A stretch of 64,000 bases of DNA from Stappia sp. MMSF_3263 (GTDB lineage: Bacteria > Pseudomonadota > Alphaproteobacteria > Rhizobiales > Stappiaceae). Within the stretch, counting starts at the first letter, position 1. Each line of letters starts with the position of its first letter. The notes beneath the pieces were generated by a model. That model made no database searches. It was given only the letters and a program-made list of their open reading frames with translations, and was not told the origin of the DNA. The position numbers and the translations under genes are program-made. This document shows, one piece after another, positions 9,313-17,104 of the stretch. Where the stretch lies: positions 124,001 through 188,000 of the forward strand of contig NZ_JASHIK010000005.1 of NCBI RefSeq assembly GCF_030733745.1. The letters are read 5' to 3'.

Positions 9313-10203
9313 TCAGGCCGGCGCGTCGACCAGTGCAAGCACAAGGCTTTCGGCGTCCGTGAAACGCGGCTGCCAGCCAAGAAGTCGTTTTGCGCTCTCG
9401 GCGGACGCGCGCTGAGACAGGGCGTAGCCGGCGGCGATGTCGAGATCGGGCGGGGTGTCGGTAGGGGCGGTCTCCCGCTCCAGCCGCAACTCCGCGCCCC
9501 GTCGCCGTGCGACGAGGGCGGCGAGATCGCCGACGGCGACCGCCTCGATCCCGCTGCCGATCACCCGCAGGCGCTGGCGGGAGGAGCCCAGCGCAAGCGC
9601 ATACAGCTCGGCGAGGTCGCCCGCCTCGACCAGCGGCCACAGCGTGCCCGCTTCGGCGCGTGTCGCGAAGGGCTCTCCGCTTGCCGCTGCCCTGGCCATG
9701 TCCGCCACCGGACCGCTGTCCGGGGCGCAGACCAGCGCGGGATGGACGATTGCCAGCGACAGTCCCTCGATTGCCTCGAGCTTTCCTATCGCTTGCGCGA
9801 CATGGGTGAAGGCGGGGATCGGTGCGAAGGGTACGGTCTCGTCCAAGGGAACGGGCGGGTTTTCCGGGTAGAGCCAGATGCCGCCGGTATGGACGAGGCG
9901 GAACGGCGTCTTGCGGCCGGGGATGGTCTGCGCGAGGGCCTCGACGAGGGCTGCCTCGGCGGCTTGCGCATCCGCATCGAAGCTGCTGGCGAGATGGATG
10001 AGGGCATCGCCGGCCAGGGCGATGTCGAACCAGTCGGCTGGCTTGCCGATGTCGCCGCGCACAACCCGGGCGCCAGCCTCCTGCAGCAGCCCGGCACTTG
10101 CGTCCGAGCGGGCAAGGGCGGTGACGCGGTGGCCGCGCCCGATCAGTGCGATGAGAACGGCGCGCCCGATCGTGCCCGATCCGCCGGTGAGAAAGATGTT
10201 CAT
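9313..10203 (-). CDS. NAD-dependent epimerase/dehydratase family protein
   Basis: This 296-residue short-chain (extended SDR-like) protein begins with a dinucleotide-binding motif, MNIFLTGGSGTIGRAV, and contains VVRGDIG and LVHTGGIWLYPENPP stretches typical of the NmrA/epimerase group. The expected YxxxK is not obvious (the region reads AFTHVAQAIGKLEAIE), so it may be an atypical or non-catalytic member. The ATG at 10203 starts at the Rossmann fold, although the frame is open to 10389. It is divergent from the DUF1489 gene. Confidence 0.75.
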   Translation of the reverse strand: MNIFLTGGSGTIGRAVLIALIGRGHRVTALARSDASAGLLQEAGARVVRGDIGKPADWFDIALAGDALIHLASSFDADAQAAEAALVEALAQTIPGRKTPFRLVHTGGIWLYPENPPVPLDETVPFAPIPAFTHVAQAIGKLEAIEGLSLAIVHPALVCAPDSGPVADMARAAASGEPFATRAEAGTLWPLVEAGDLAELYALALGSSRQRLRVIGSGIEAVAVGDLAALVARRRGAELRLERETAPTDTPPDLDIAAGYALSQRASAESAKRLLGWQPRFTDAESLVLALVDAPA

Positions 10204-10345
10204 GGGCAGGGAGATAGGTTGGCGGCGCGCGTGTGCAAGCACCGCCATGGCCGGCTGAGCGCAAAATTCCCGATCGCCTGTGCATAGCGGGCAGAGCGGG
10301 GACTTGCGGGTTTGCCGGCGCGCGTCAGGCCCTATAACTGGGACC

Positions 10346-10780
10346 ATGGCGCTGAATCTGCTCAAACTCTGTGTTGGCGTGGACTCCATCGAGGATCTTC
10401 AGGCCTCGATCGACTTCCGGCTGGAGGAGAAGCGCGCCAGTGGCGCGCCGGTCGAGCAGTATCACACGACGCGGATGGTGCCCTCGCGGCGCGAGGAAAT
10501 CCTTGATGGCGGCTCGCTCTACTGGGTGATCAAGGGATCGATCCAGGTGCGCCAGTTTCTCACCGACATACGCCCCTTTACCGACGCGGCCGGCATCAAG
10601 CGCTGCCATCTGGTTCTGGAACCGGTGCTGCATCCGACCCGGCCGCAACCGCGCCGTCCCTTTCAGGGCTGGCGTTATCTCACGGCCAAGGACGCGCCGC
10701 CCGATATCCGCAAGCTGGAGGGCGGCGGCGACATTCCCGACGCGATGCGCCGGGAACTGGTCGAGCTCGGCCTGATCTGA
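10346..10780 (+). CDS. DUF1489 family protein
   Basis: The 144-residue protein (start MALNLLKLCVGVDSIEDL, later YHTTRMVPSRREE and GSLYWVIKGSIQVRQ) matches DUF1489, a conserved alphaproteobacterial family of unknown function. The ATG at 10346 is the first that fits family length. No signal peptide or membrane segment is seen. It is divergent from the epimerase gene and ends 17 bases from the convergent panC. Confidence 0.85.
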   Translation: MALNLLKLCVGVDSIEDLQASIDFRLEEKRASGAPVEQYHTTRMVPSRREEILDGGSLYWVIKGSIQVRQFLTDIRPFTDAAGIKRCHLVLEPVLHPTRPQPRRPFQGWRYLTAKDAPPDIRKLEGGGDIPDAMRRELVELGLI

Positions 10781-10797
10781 GGCGGTCTGCGAGGCGT

Positions 10798-11667
10798 TCA
10801 GCGCCAACCGGCCGTGGGGCGGGCGACGTTCATGTTGTCGATGAGCCGGGTCTTGCCCAGCTTTGCGGCGACGAGCAGGCGGGCAGCACTGGTGCCGTTC
10901 GGGTCGACCGGTGCGAGCGTCTCGGCGTCCCTGAGTTCCAGATAGTCGACGGAAAAACCAGCTTCGGCGAGCCTTGCCGTTCCGTCCGCCAGGACGGTGG
11001 ACGCCTCTTCTCCGGCGTCGAGGCGGTCGATGGCTTCACTGAGCACCTGCGGCACGAGCGCCGCCGTCCGGCGGGCATCGGCGTCGAGATAGCGGTTGCG
11101 CGAGGACATGGCGAGGCCGTCCTTCTCGCGCACGGTCGGGCCGCCCAGGATGTTCACCGGAATGTCGAGGTCGCGGACAAAGCGACGGATGACGCAGAGT
11201 TGCTGGTAGTCCTTCTCGCCGAACACGGCGACATCGGGCAGTGCGGCGAGGAGCAGCTTGGTGACGACCGTGGCGACGCCGCCGAAGAAATGCGGGCGGG
11301 TGGCGCTTTCCAGTCCTTCGGCCGGGCCGCCGACCGACACGGCCGTCGCGAAGCCCTGCGGATAGACCTCTTCTGCCGGGGGCATGAAGACGCCCTCGAC
11401 GCCAAGTCCGGCCAGGAGCCTCAGGTCGGCTTCCGAATCGCGCGGATAGGCATCGAAATCCTCGGTTGGGGCGAACTGGGTCGGATTGACGAAGATCGAC
11501 ACGATGACATGCCCGGCGTGCTCGCGCGCGGCACGCACCAGCGACAGATGCCCCTCGTGCAGGGCGCCCATGGTGGGAACGAGGGCGATGCGCTTGCCTT
11601 GCGCCCGCGCCGCATCGACGGCCTGGCGCATCTCGGCAACGGTCTCGTAAATCTTCGGCCCGATCAT
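10798..11667 (-). CDS. panC: pantothenate synthetase
   Basis: The 289-residue product condenses pantoate and beta-alanine with ATP to give pantothenate, the last step before coenzyme A synthesis. The HIGH-like motif is PTMGALHEGH (residues 31-40). SIFVNPTQFAPTEDF, FFGGVATVVTKL, FGEKDYQQL and LAMSSRNRYL are all present in the usual order. I use the ATG at 11667, preceded by GGGAGG and CGGAAG; another ATG lies seven codons upstream. It stands alone here; panB is not in the window. Confidence 0.95.
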   Translation of the reverse strand: MIGPKIYETVAEMRQAVDAARAQGKRIALVPTMGALHEGHLSLVRAAREHAGHVIVSIFVNPTQFAPTEDFDAYPRDSEADLRLLAGLGVEGVFMPPAEEVYPQGFATAVSVGGPAEGLESATRPHFFGGVATVVTKLLLAALPDVAVFGEKDYQQLCVIRRFVRDLDIPVNILGGPTVREKDGLAMSSRNRYLDADARRTAALVPQVLSEAIDRLDAGEEASTVLADGTARLAEAGFSVDYLELRDAETLAPVDPNGTSAARLLVAAKLGKTRLIDNMNVARPTAGWR

Positions 11668-11819
11668 TCTTCCGGTATCCTCCCGCACAGATCGCCGGTC
11701 CCCCGCCGGCTCCGGATACGCTGTTTAGCGTCTTTTGAGGGCGGGGTTTGGTTTTTTCCGCAATGGGCGCCATATGGAAATCGACTGCCCGCAGGTAGTG
11801 TGAAAGATGAGGAGACGAG

Positions 11820-12563
11820 GTGGCAGACGAGCGCAAGATCGAGACGACACGCAGTCGCGCGCCGGCCGGAACAGGGGATGGCAAACCGCCCGCCGCCTCG
11901 GCGCGCAGCGAGATCGCGGCGTTTCTCGGCGCGGCGAGGCAGACGCGCGATCTTGCACAGGCCGGGCGGCTGGTGATCGCACTCGACGCGACGATGAGCC
12001 GGCAGCCGACCTGGGACCGGGCCTGCACGATCCAGGCCGAGATGTTCACTGCTGCCGGCAAGGTCGGCGAGCTTGCCATGCAGCTTGTCTATTTTCGCGG
12101 CTTCGGCGAATGCGCCGCCTCGAAATGGGTGAGCGATGCCCGGGCGCTGGCCGGGCTGATGACGCGGATCGACTGCCGGGGCGGGCAGACCCAGATCCGC
12201 AAGGTCCTGCGCCACGCCATCGACGAGACGAAACGGCGCAAGGTGCAGGCGCTGGTCTATATCGGCGACTGCGTCGAGGAGGACGTCGACGCGCTTTGCG
12301 CAAGGGCGGGTGAACTGGGGTTGCTCGGCGTGCCGGCCTTCGTCTTCCAGGAAGGACGGGACGGGCACGCGGAAACGGCCTTTCGCGAGATCGCCCGTCT
12401 GACCGGGGGCGCGCATTTCCGCTTCGACGCGTCGTCCGCCAGCGAACTCGCCGACCTTCTCAAGGCCACCGCCGTCTACGCAACGGGCGGGCGGGGCGAG
12501 TTGGAGAAGCTGATGCGGGGCGGCGACGGCGGCGCCGCGAAATTGCTGTCCCATCTGCGCTGA
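11820..12563 (+). CDS. VWA-like protein of unknown function
   Basis: This 247-residue soluble protein starts with GTG at 11820 after GGAG (11811-11814). The segment LVIALDATMSRQPTWDRA resembles the metal-ion-dependent adhesion site of von Willebrand A domains (DxTxS), and a second strand, VQALVYIGDCVEED, fits the fold. No enzymatic motif is seen. It heads a same-strand group with a DUF3955 membrane protein and a J-domain membrane protein, which suggests a protein-assembly or envelope role, but that is inference from context. Confidence 0.65.
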   Translation: MADERKIETTRSRAPAGTGDGKPPAASARSEIAAFLGAARQTRDLAQAGRLVIALDATMSRQPTWDRACTIQAEMFTAAGKVGELAMQLVYFRGFGECAASKWVSDARALAGLMTRIDCRGGQTQIRKVLRHAIDETKRRKVQALVYIGDCVEEDVDALCARAGELGLLGVPAFVFQEGRDGHAETAFREIARLTGGAHFRFDASSASELADLLKATAVYATGGRGELEKLMRGGDGGAAKLLSHLR

Positions 12564-12657
12564 GAAGAGTTTTCCGGGTGTTCATGTCGGGTTCAGGCGC
12601 ACGCGCCTACTCCGGATACCGGACGGCGCGCGTGTCTGCGCCGGGCGGGAGTGCGTC

Positions 12658-12897
12658 ATGAAAACCTATTCGATCCTGTTCATCATCGGCTGTGCCGGGC
12701 TTGCCTGCGGCCTTGCCTACAATGTCATCGGTTCGCGGATCGACGCCTACGGCCACGTCGAGGAGCCGTTTTTCCTGATCCCCCTCGGATTGCTTCTTTC
12801 CCTTGCCGGTTTTGGCGGAATGGCGCTGGTCGGCATCTGGCGTGCCGCGCGCCTGCTTCTGAAGAGGGGGCTGCAGCCCGGCCGCATCGACGAGTGA
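12658..12897 (+). CDS. DUF3955-like small membrane protein
   Basis: The 79-residue protein has two hydrophobic segments (about 5-22 and 37-62) separated by a short loop, and the motif HVEEPFFLIPLGLLLSLAGF fits DUF3955 membrane proteins of unknown function. The ATG at 12658 begins right at the first membrane segment. It lies between the VWA-like gene and the J-domain gene. Confidence 0.65.
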   Translation: MKTYSILFIIGCAGLACGLAYNVIGSRIDAYGHVEEPFFLIPLGLLLSLAGFGGMALVGIWRAARLLLKRGLQPGRIDE

Positions 12898-13007
12898 GGC
12901 GGGGCGACAGCCAAAGCGGTGAGCAGACGACACTGCGGCCTCGAAGGAGACGCTTGCGGTCCCTATATTCCCTGCCACGGCACATGTGATGCAAGGGGAC
13001 GAAGAGA

Positions 13008-13721
13008 ATGGGATATCTGCTGCTCGGCGTCGGGGCGCTGGGCCTTTTTCTGGCATTCGCGCAGATGGTCACCCGGAGCAATCCGACCGACCTTGCCCGG
13101 CACGTGAAGACGGTCGGCGGCGTTGCCTTGCTGGTGCTGGCGGTCGTGTTCCTCGTCGTGCGGCGGATCGATCTGGCGATGCTGGCGGCCGGCGGCGGGC
13201 TGACGCTTCTGGGCCTGCGCGGAGCACGTGGATTTCGTCCTGCCGGAAACGGTTCGGCCGGCGCGGGCGCCGGCCAGGTATCCATCGTGAGGTCCGCCTA
13301 TTTCGAGATGTGCCTCGATCACGAAAGCGGGGCAATGACCGGCGAGGTGCTGGCAGGCCGTTTCGAGGGCAGGGCGCTCGACGGGGTGTCGCGCGCGGAG
13401 CTTGTCGAACTTTACCGGGAGACCGCCGCCGACGGCGACAGCCGGGCCTTACTTGAAGCTTATCTCGACCGCCGGGAGCCCGGCTGGCGTGTAGACTTCG
13501 ATGCGGATGCCACAGCGGGGCATCGACCCGCGCCGGGCACGGGCGCCATGACCGAGCAGGAGGCCTACCAGGTTCTGGGGCTTGCGCCCGGCGCCGGCGA
13601 GGCGGAAATCCGGGCGGCGCATCGCCGTCTTATGAAGCGGCTCCACCCCGACCAGGGAGGAAGCGGATTTCTCGCTGCCAAACTCAACGAGGCGAAGGAC
13701 CTGCTTCTCGATCGTCATTGA
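13008..13721 (+). CDS. membrane-anchored J-domain (DnaJ-like) protein
   Basis: The N-terminal 70 residues contain two hydrophobic segments (GYLLLGVGALGLFLAFAQ and VGGVALLVLAVVFLVV). The C-terminal 57 residues form a J domain: EAYQVLGLAP, then RRLMKRLHPDQGG with the essential HPD near residue 213, and the end AKLNEAKDLLLDRH. This layout, with the J domain at the far C-terminus, is that of TIM14/Pam18- or DjlA-like co-chaperones that recruit DnaK to the inner membrane. The start at 13008 follows GGACGAAGAG. Confidence 0.85.
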   Translation: MGYLLLGVGALGLFLAFAQMVTRSNPTDLARHVKTVGGVALLVLAVVFLVVRRIDLAMLAAGGGLTLLGLRGARGFRPAGNGSAGAGAGQVSIVRSAYFEMCLDHESGAMTGEVLAGRFEGRALDGVSRAELVELYRETAADGDSRALLEAYLDRREPGWRVDFDADATAGHRPAPGTGAMTEQEAYQVLGLAPGAGEAEIRAAHRRLMKRLHPDQGGSGFLAAKLNEAKDLLLDRH

Positions 13722-13769
13722 ACTCACCAATACGCGTGACAAAGTGATCTTTGGCGGTGCGGCCTGCCT

Positions 13770-15302
13770 TTACTGGTAGACCGCGTAACAGTTGAACCGC
13801 TTGCGCTTCAGGCTGCTGCAGGCATTCCAGGCAGCGGTCTTGGTCTCGAAGCCGATGAAGCGGGCGCGGTAGAGCGTCGTGCCGCCCGACTCGACCGGCT
13901 CCGTGTAGGGGTCGTAGCCGCGCAGGCTGGAGCCGAGCGCGCCCTTCGCCTTCTTCAGCATGGCAATCGCGGCATGCTCGGATTCTGCCGCGGCGATCTG
14001 CACCTGCCAGCCGGGAACCGGGTCGGCGGCATTGTTGGCGGCGACCGTGACGGAAGCGTTGGCCGGTGCATCGGGCAGGTCCGGTGTCATCGCGGCCGGA
14101 GCGGCGTCGGCCACCGCGTCGGGCTTCGCCGTGACACGGATGGTCTGGGTCTTGACGCTGCGCACGGCCTGCGCACGCGGTGCGGCAACGGGAGCGCGGG
14201 GGGCGTTGAGCGAGGCAACCTGCAGGGCCTTCTGGCGAAGCATCGCCTTGAGGTCGGGCTTTTGCGGAACCGGGATGATCGAGCCGGTGACGATCTCGGC
14301 CTGGTCGGCCTTGCTCGCCTGGGCAAGCTGGATGAGCTGAGCCTGCGGCTTGATATCGGGAACCGGCACATTGCGCAGTTCGGCATAGGCCAGCGGCTTG
14401 GGCGCGGCCACGGCCGGCGCACGGGCGACGAGGGCCGGTGCGGTCCGCTTGCCGCGGGTCGCCTTGGGCAGGTACTGGCCGATCAGCTTCTTCATCTGGG
14501 CATTGCGCGAGGCGCCCGAGCGTCCGCCCATGACAACGGCGACGATGTGCCGGCCGCCGGTCTTGACGTTGGTGACGAGGTTGAAGCCCGAGGCGCGGAT
14601 ATAGCCGGTCTTGATGCCGTCGACACCCTTCACGCGGCCAAGGAGGCGGTTGTGGTTGCCGTAGCGCCGACCCTTGTAGGTGTAGGAGCGGGTGCCGAAA
14701 TACTTGTAGTACTTGGGGAAACGGTCCTGGATGGCGCGTCCGAGAAGGGCCATGTCGCGGGCCGTCGTGATCTGCTTGGAGTTGGGCAGGCCGGACGGAT
14801 TGTGGAAATTCGTGCGCTTCATGCCGATCTGGCGGGCGGTGCGCGTCATCCGCTTGGCGAAGGCAGGTACCGAACCGGACACGTTCTCGGCGACGACAAC
14901 CGCGACATCGTTCGCCGACTTGGTCACCAAAGCCATGATCGCGTCTTTGACCTTGATCGTGCTGCCCTTGCGCAGACCCAGCTTGGACGGCGGGCGGCTC
15001 GCGGCATGGGCGGACACCTTCAGCGGCGTCTGCAGCGACATGCGGCCGGCCTCAAGCTCCTCGAACAGGACGTAGAGCGTCATGATCTTGGTCAGCGAGG
15101 CGGGGTACCGCTTGGTGTCGGCCTTGTAGCTGTAGAGCGTGCGTCCCGACTTCACGTCGACGACGATGCCCGAATATTTCGAATTGGCGAATGCGGGAGC
15201 AGAGAGGGCTGCCGTCAGTCCGAGGGCCAGACCGGCCACGATCGTTCCGCGAAGCCCGATTGCCATGGCGCGCCATGCACGCCGCACACCTTTACTCAGC
15301 AC
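13770..15302 (-). CDS. serine-type D-alanyl-D-alanine carboxypeptidase with C-terminal SPOR domain
   Basis: This 510-residue exported penicillin-binding protein trims stem peptides in the periplasm. It has an N-terminal signal sequence (cleavage after AFA, about residue 39), the catalytic SLTK at 69-72, SAN at 129-131 and KTG at 231-233, in normal family order. An Ala/Pro-rich linker leads to a C-terminal SPOR-like domain (about 435-510) that should bind denuded septal glycan. I chose the GTG at 15302, six bases after GGGGTG; an ATG also occurs at 15266 and the frame is open to 15389. It is divergent from the phasin gene. Confidence 0.88.
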   Translation of the reverse strand: MLSKGVRRAWRAMAIGLRGTIVAGLALGLTAALSAPAFANSKYSGIVVDVKSGRTLYSYKADTKRYPASLTKIMTLYVLFEELEAGRMSLQTPLKVSAHAASRPPSKLGLRKGSTIKVKDAIMALVTKSANDVAVVVAENVSGSVPAFAKRMTRTARQIGMKRTNFHNPSGLPNSKQITTARDMALLGRAIQDRFPKYYKYFGTRSYTYKGRRYGNHNRLLGRVKGVDGIKTGYIRASGFNLVTNVKTGGRHIVAVVMGGRSGASRNAQMKKLIGQYLPKATRGKRTAPALVARAPAVAAPKPLAYAELRNVPVPDIKPQAQLIQLAQASKADQAEIVTGSIIPVPQKPDLKAMLRQKALQVASLNAPRAPVAAPRAQAVRSVKTQTIRVTAKPDAVADAAPAAMTPDLPDAPANASVTVAANNAADPVPGWQVQIAAAESEHAAIAMLKKAKGALGSSLRGYDPYTEPVESGGTTLYRARFIGFETKTAAWNACSSLKRKRFNCYAVYQ

Positions 15303-15671
15303 AATGTCACCCCATCGGGTCAGGTGTTTCGTGAGCGGAGACGTCGGTTCCCTGCCGGTCCCGCCGCCCGTCTCCGCGCGTTGTCTCAAGCATGCTCGAA
15401 ATACGGTTACGAATGTCCAAACGCGATCGAACAGGAAAACCGATTTTCGAGATTTTCAGCCGATTTGTCGTCGGCACCTTGCGAGCGAAGAGTCGCAAAT
15501 GGCAGTTAATGCGCCGTTACCGATGACGGGCAAACTGCACGCAAATCGTGCGGCATGCGGTCTGCAATCGCAAGGCTTGCCGAAAACGCCCGTGCGTGCG
15601 GCCACTTGGCCCTCTGCCGGTGGCCGGGCCCCGCCACTGTCCGTAGTGTTTCTTAGGTCGAATGTTTATGC
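15303..15671. other. intergenic region without a recognised gene
   Basis: No coding region I can support lies here. It separates the carboxypeptidase from the phasin, transcribed in opposite directions, so it must hold the carboxypeptidase promoter, which I could not place with confidence. Confidence 0.45.
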
Positions 15672-15719
15672 TGCAGTGCAAAATGGATTCTTGACAAAAT
15701 ATTGTGCACCGCATATATC
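15672..15719 (+). promoter_or_regulatory. phasin promoter with two PhaR-like TGC-N3-GCA sites
   Basis: TTGACA (15691-15696), a 17-base spacer and TATATC (15714-15719) form a near-consensus sigma-70 promoter. TGC-AGT-GCA (15672-15680) lies 10 bases before the -35 box, and TGC-ACC-GCA (15705-15713) abuts the -10 box. PhaR repressors of polyhydroxyalkanoate metabolism bind TGC/GCA dyads and repress phasin genes in related bacteria, so PhaR control is likely; this is inference from motif and context. Confidence 0.65.
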
Positions 15720-15886
15720 TGAGGACGTTATCAAGCGCTCGACGTCGAGGCGTGCCCCGCGGCCGATCCCAGGGATCGGCTCACGGACGACAGGACATTC
15801 GGGCACTGACATGTCGCCGGATTGACGATGTCGATCCGCGGGCAGGCACACGGCCACCGCGCCAAACTCAACGCTCAGAGGTCACT

Positions 15887-16219
15887 ATGATGAACAATTT
15901 TGAAGACATCCAGAAGCTCGGCAAGGACAACATGGACGTCATGATGCAGAGCTTCGGCGCCATGACCAAGGGCTTCCAGGCGATTGCGTCGGAAGTTGCC
16001 GATTACCAGAAGAAGTCCTTCGAGGATGGCTCCGCCGCCGTCGAGAAGCTGGTCGGCGCGAAGTCGCTGGACAAGGCCTTCGAGGCGCAGAGCGAGTACG
16101 TCAAGACCGCCTACGAGGGCTTCGTCGGCGAAGTCACGAAGATCGGCGAGATGTATTCCGAGATCGCCAAGGACGCCTACAAGCCTTACGAGGACGTGCT
16201 GGCGAAGGTCGGCAAGTAA
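15887..16219 (+). CDS. phaP: phasin family protein
   Basis: The 110-residue, alpha-helical, amphipathic protein (NFEDIQKLGKDNMDVMMQSF, later AFEAQSEYVKTAYEGFVGEV) matches the phasin_2 family, which coats polyhydroxyalkanoate granules. Two ATG codons are adjacent (15887 and 15890), with AGAGG just upstream. The promoter at 15672-15719 has PhaR-like sites, and a strong terminator follows at 16307-16330, so it is a single-gene unit. No PHA synthase is in the window. Confidence 0.88.
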   Translation: MMNNFEDIQKLGKDNMDVMMQSFGAMTKGFQAIASEVADYQKKSFEDGSAAVEKLVGAKSLDKAFEAQSEYVKTAYEGFVGEVTKIGEMYSEIAKDAYKPYEDVLAKVGK

Positions 16220-16306
16220 GCCTCACCGTCTCCCGAGACGATCGCAGGCGGCATCGCGCCGCCCGAACATCCCGCGTCCCATGGCCGCGGGATGTTTGCG
16301 TTTTTG

Positions 16307-16330
16307 CCCGCGCCCGTCGCGGGTTTTTTT
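16307..16330 (+). terminator. phaP: rho-independent terminator after the phasin gene
   Basis: CCCGCG (16307-16312) pairs with CGCGGG (16318-16323) around a 5-base loop and is followed by seven T residues (16324-16330). A second hairpin just upstream, ACATCCCGCG with CGCGGGATGT (about 16267-16295), also precedes a T-rich stretch. Confidence 0.85.
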
Positions 16331-16765
16331 GCGTCTGGCGGCGGGGATAGGCGGACTTCTGCAACAAATCGACGTGTTGCGGAGGCGAACGCATGTTGGC
16401 AGCATTGAGCTTGGCGACGGATGCCATACATTAAGGAACGAAGCGGCCGGCCTGTCCTGTTTGTGCAGGTCGCCCGAAGGCCGGCCGCACCAGCGTCGGA
16501 GGCCTGGCATTGAAGTCGCAAGGCGATGTCCGCGGTGGCGGGCCGGGAAGCGGGGACAAGACAAACGTCCCGACTCCGGCGATGCTGCCAGCGGGGCGGT
16601 GCCCCGGCATCGCCGCAGCCGGCGAGACAGTCCGACGCGAACGCAACCGCCGGCATGACCGGCAGACCGAACGAAGGACGCGTATGTGACCGCAGCGAAG
16701 ACGACAACACGGGTACCGGCACCGGCCGCAACACCCGGCTGCGGAACAGGGGCGATGGAGAGGCA
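16331..16765. other. long clpS upstream region without a recognised gene
   Basis: No supportable coding region is seen in these 435 bases. It contains the GC-rich hairpin listed at 16443-16488 and must contain the clpS promoter. A long clpS leader RNA is possible. Confidence 0.45.
16443..16488. repeat. 10-bp perfect inverted repeat upstream of clpS
   Basis: GCGGCCGGCC (16443-16452) is complementary to GGCCGGCCGC (16479-16488), and the loop holds an inner CCTG/CAGG stem. No T-run follows, so it is not a standard terminator. Confidence 0.45.
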
Positions 16766-17095
16766 ATGACGAACGGACCGAAACGCGGCGATGGCGACGA
16801 CACGGGCAATCTGGTCGTTACCAAGACGCGGACCGTCGCCAAGCGGCCGAACCTTTATCGCGTCCTGCTGTTGAACGACGACTACACACCGATGGAATTC
16901 GTCGTGCACGTGGTGGAGCGGTTCTTTCAGAAGAACCGCGAGGAAGCCACGCGCATCATGTTGCACGTCCATCACCACGGCGTCGGGGAATGCGGTGTCT
17001 TTACCTACGAGGTGGCTGAGACCAAGGTCACGCAGGTCATGGACTTTGCCCGCAAACACCAGCATCCTCTGCAATGCGTGATGGAAAAGAAATAG
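16766..17095 (+). CDS. clpS: ATP-dependent Clp protease adaptor ClpS
   Basis: The 109-residue adaptor delivers N-degron substrates to ClpAP. The core is typical: [17 protein letters not shown] (the NDDxT substrate pocket), [17 protein letters not shown] and a C-terminal HPLQC. A flexible 30-residue N-terminal extension precedes the core, as in other ClpS proteins. The ATG at 16766 follows GGAGAGG. It ends 9 bases before clpA, so the two are co-transcribed. Confidence 0.95.
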   Translation: MTNGPKRGDGDDTGNLVVTKTRTVAKRPNLYRVLLLNDDYTPMEFVVHVVERFFQKNREEATRIMLHVHHHGVGECGVFTYEVAETKVTQVMDFARKHQHPLQCVMEKK

Positions 17096-17104
17096 GGGTC
17101 GCCC

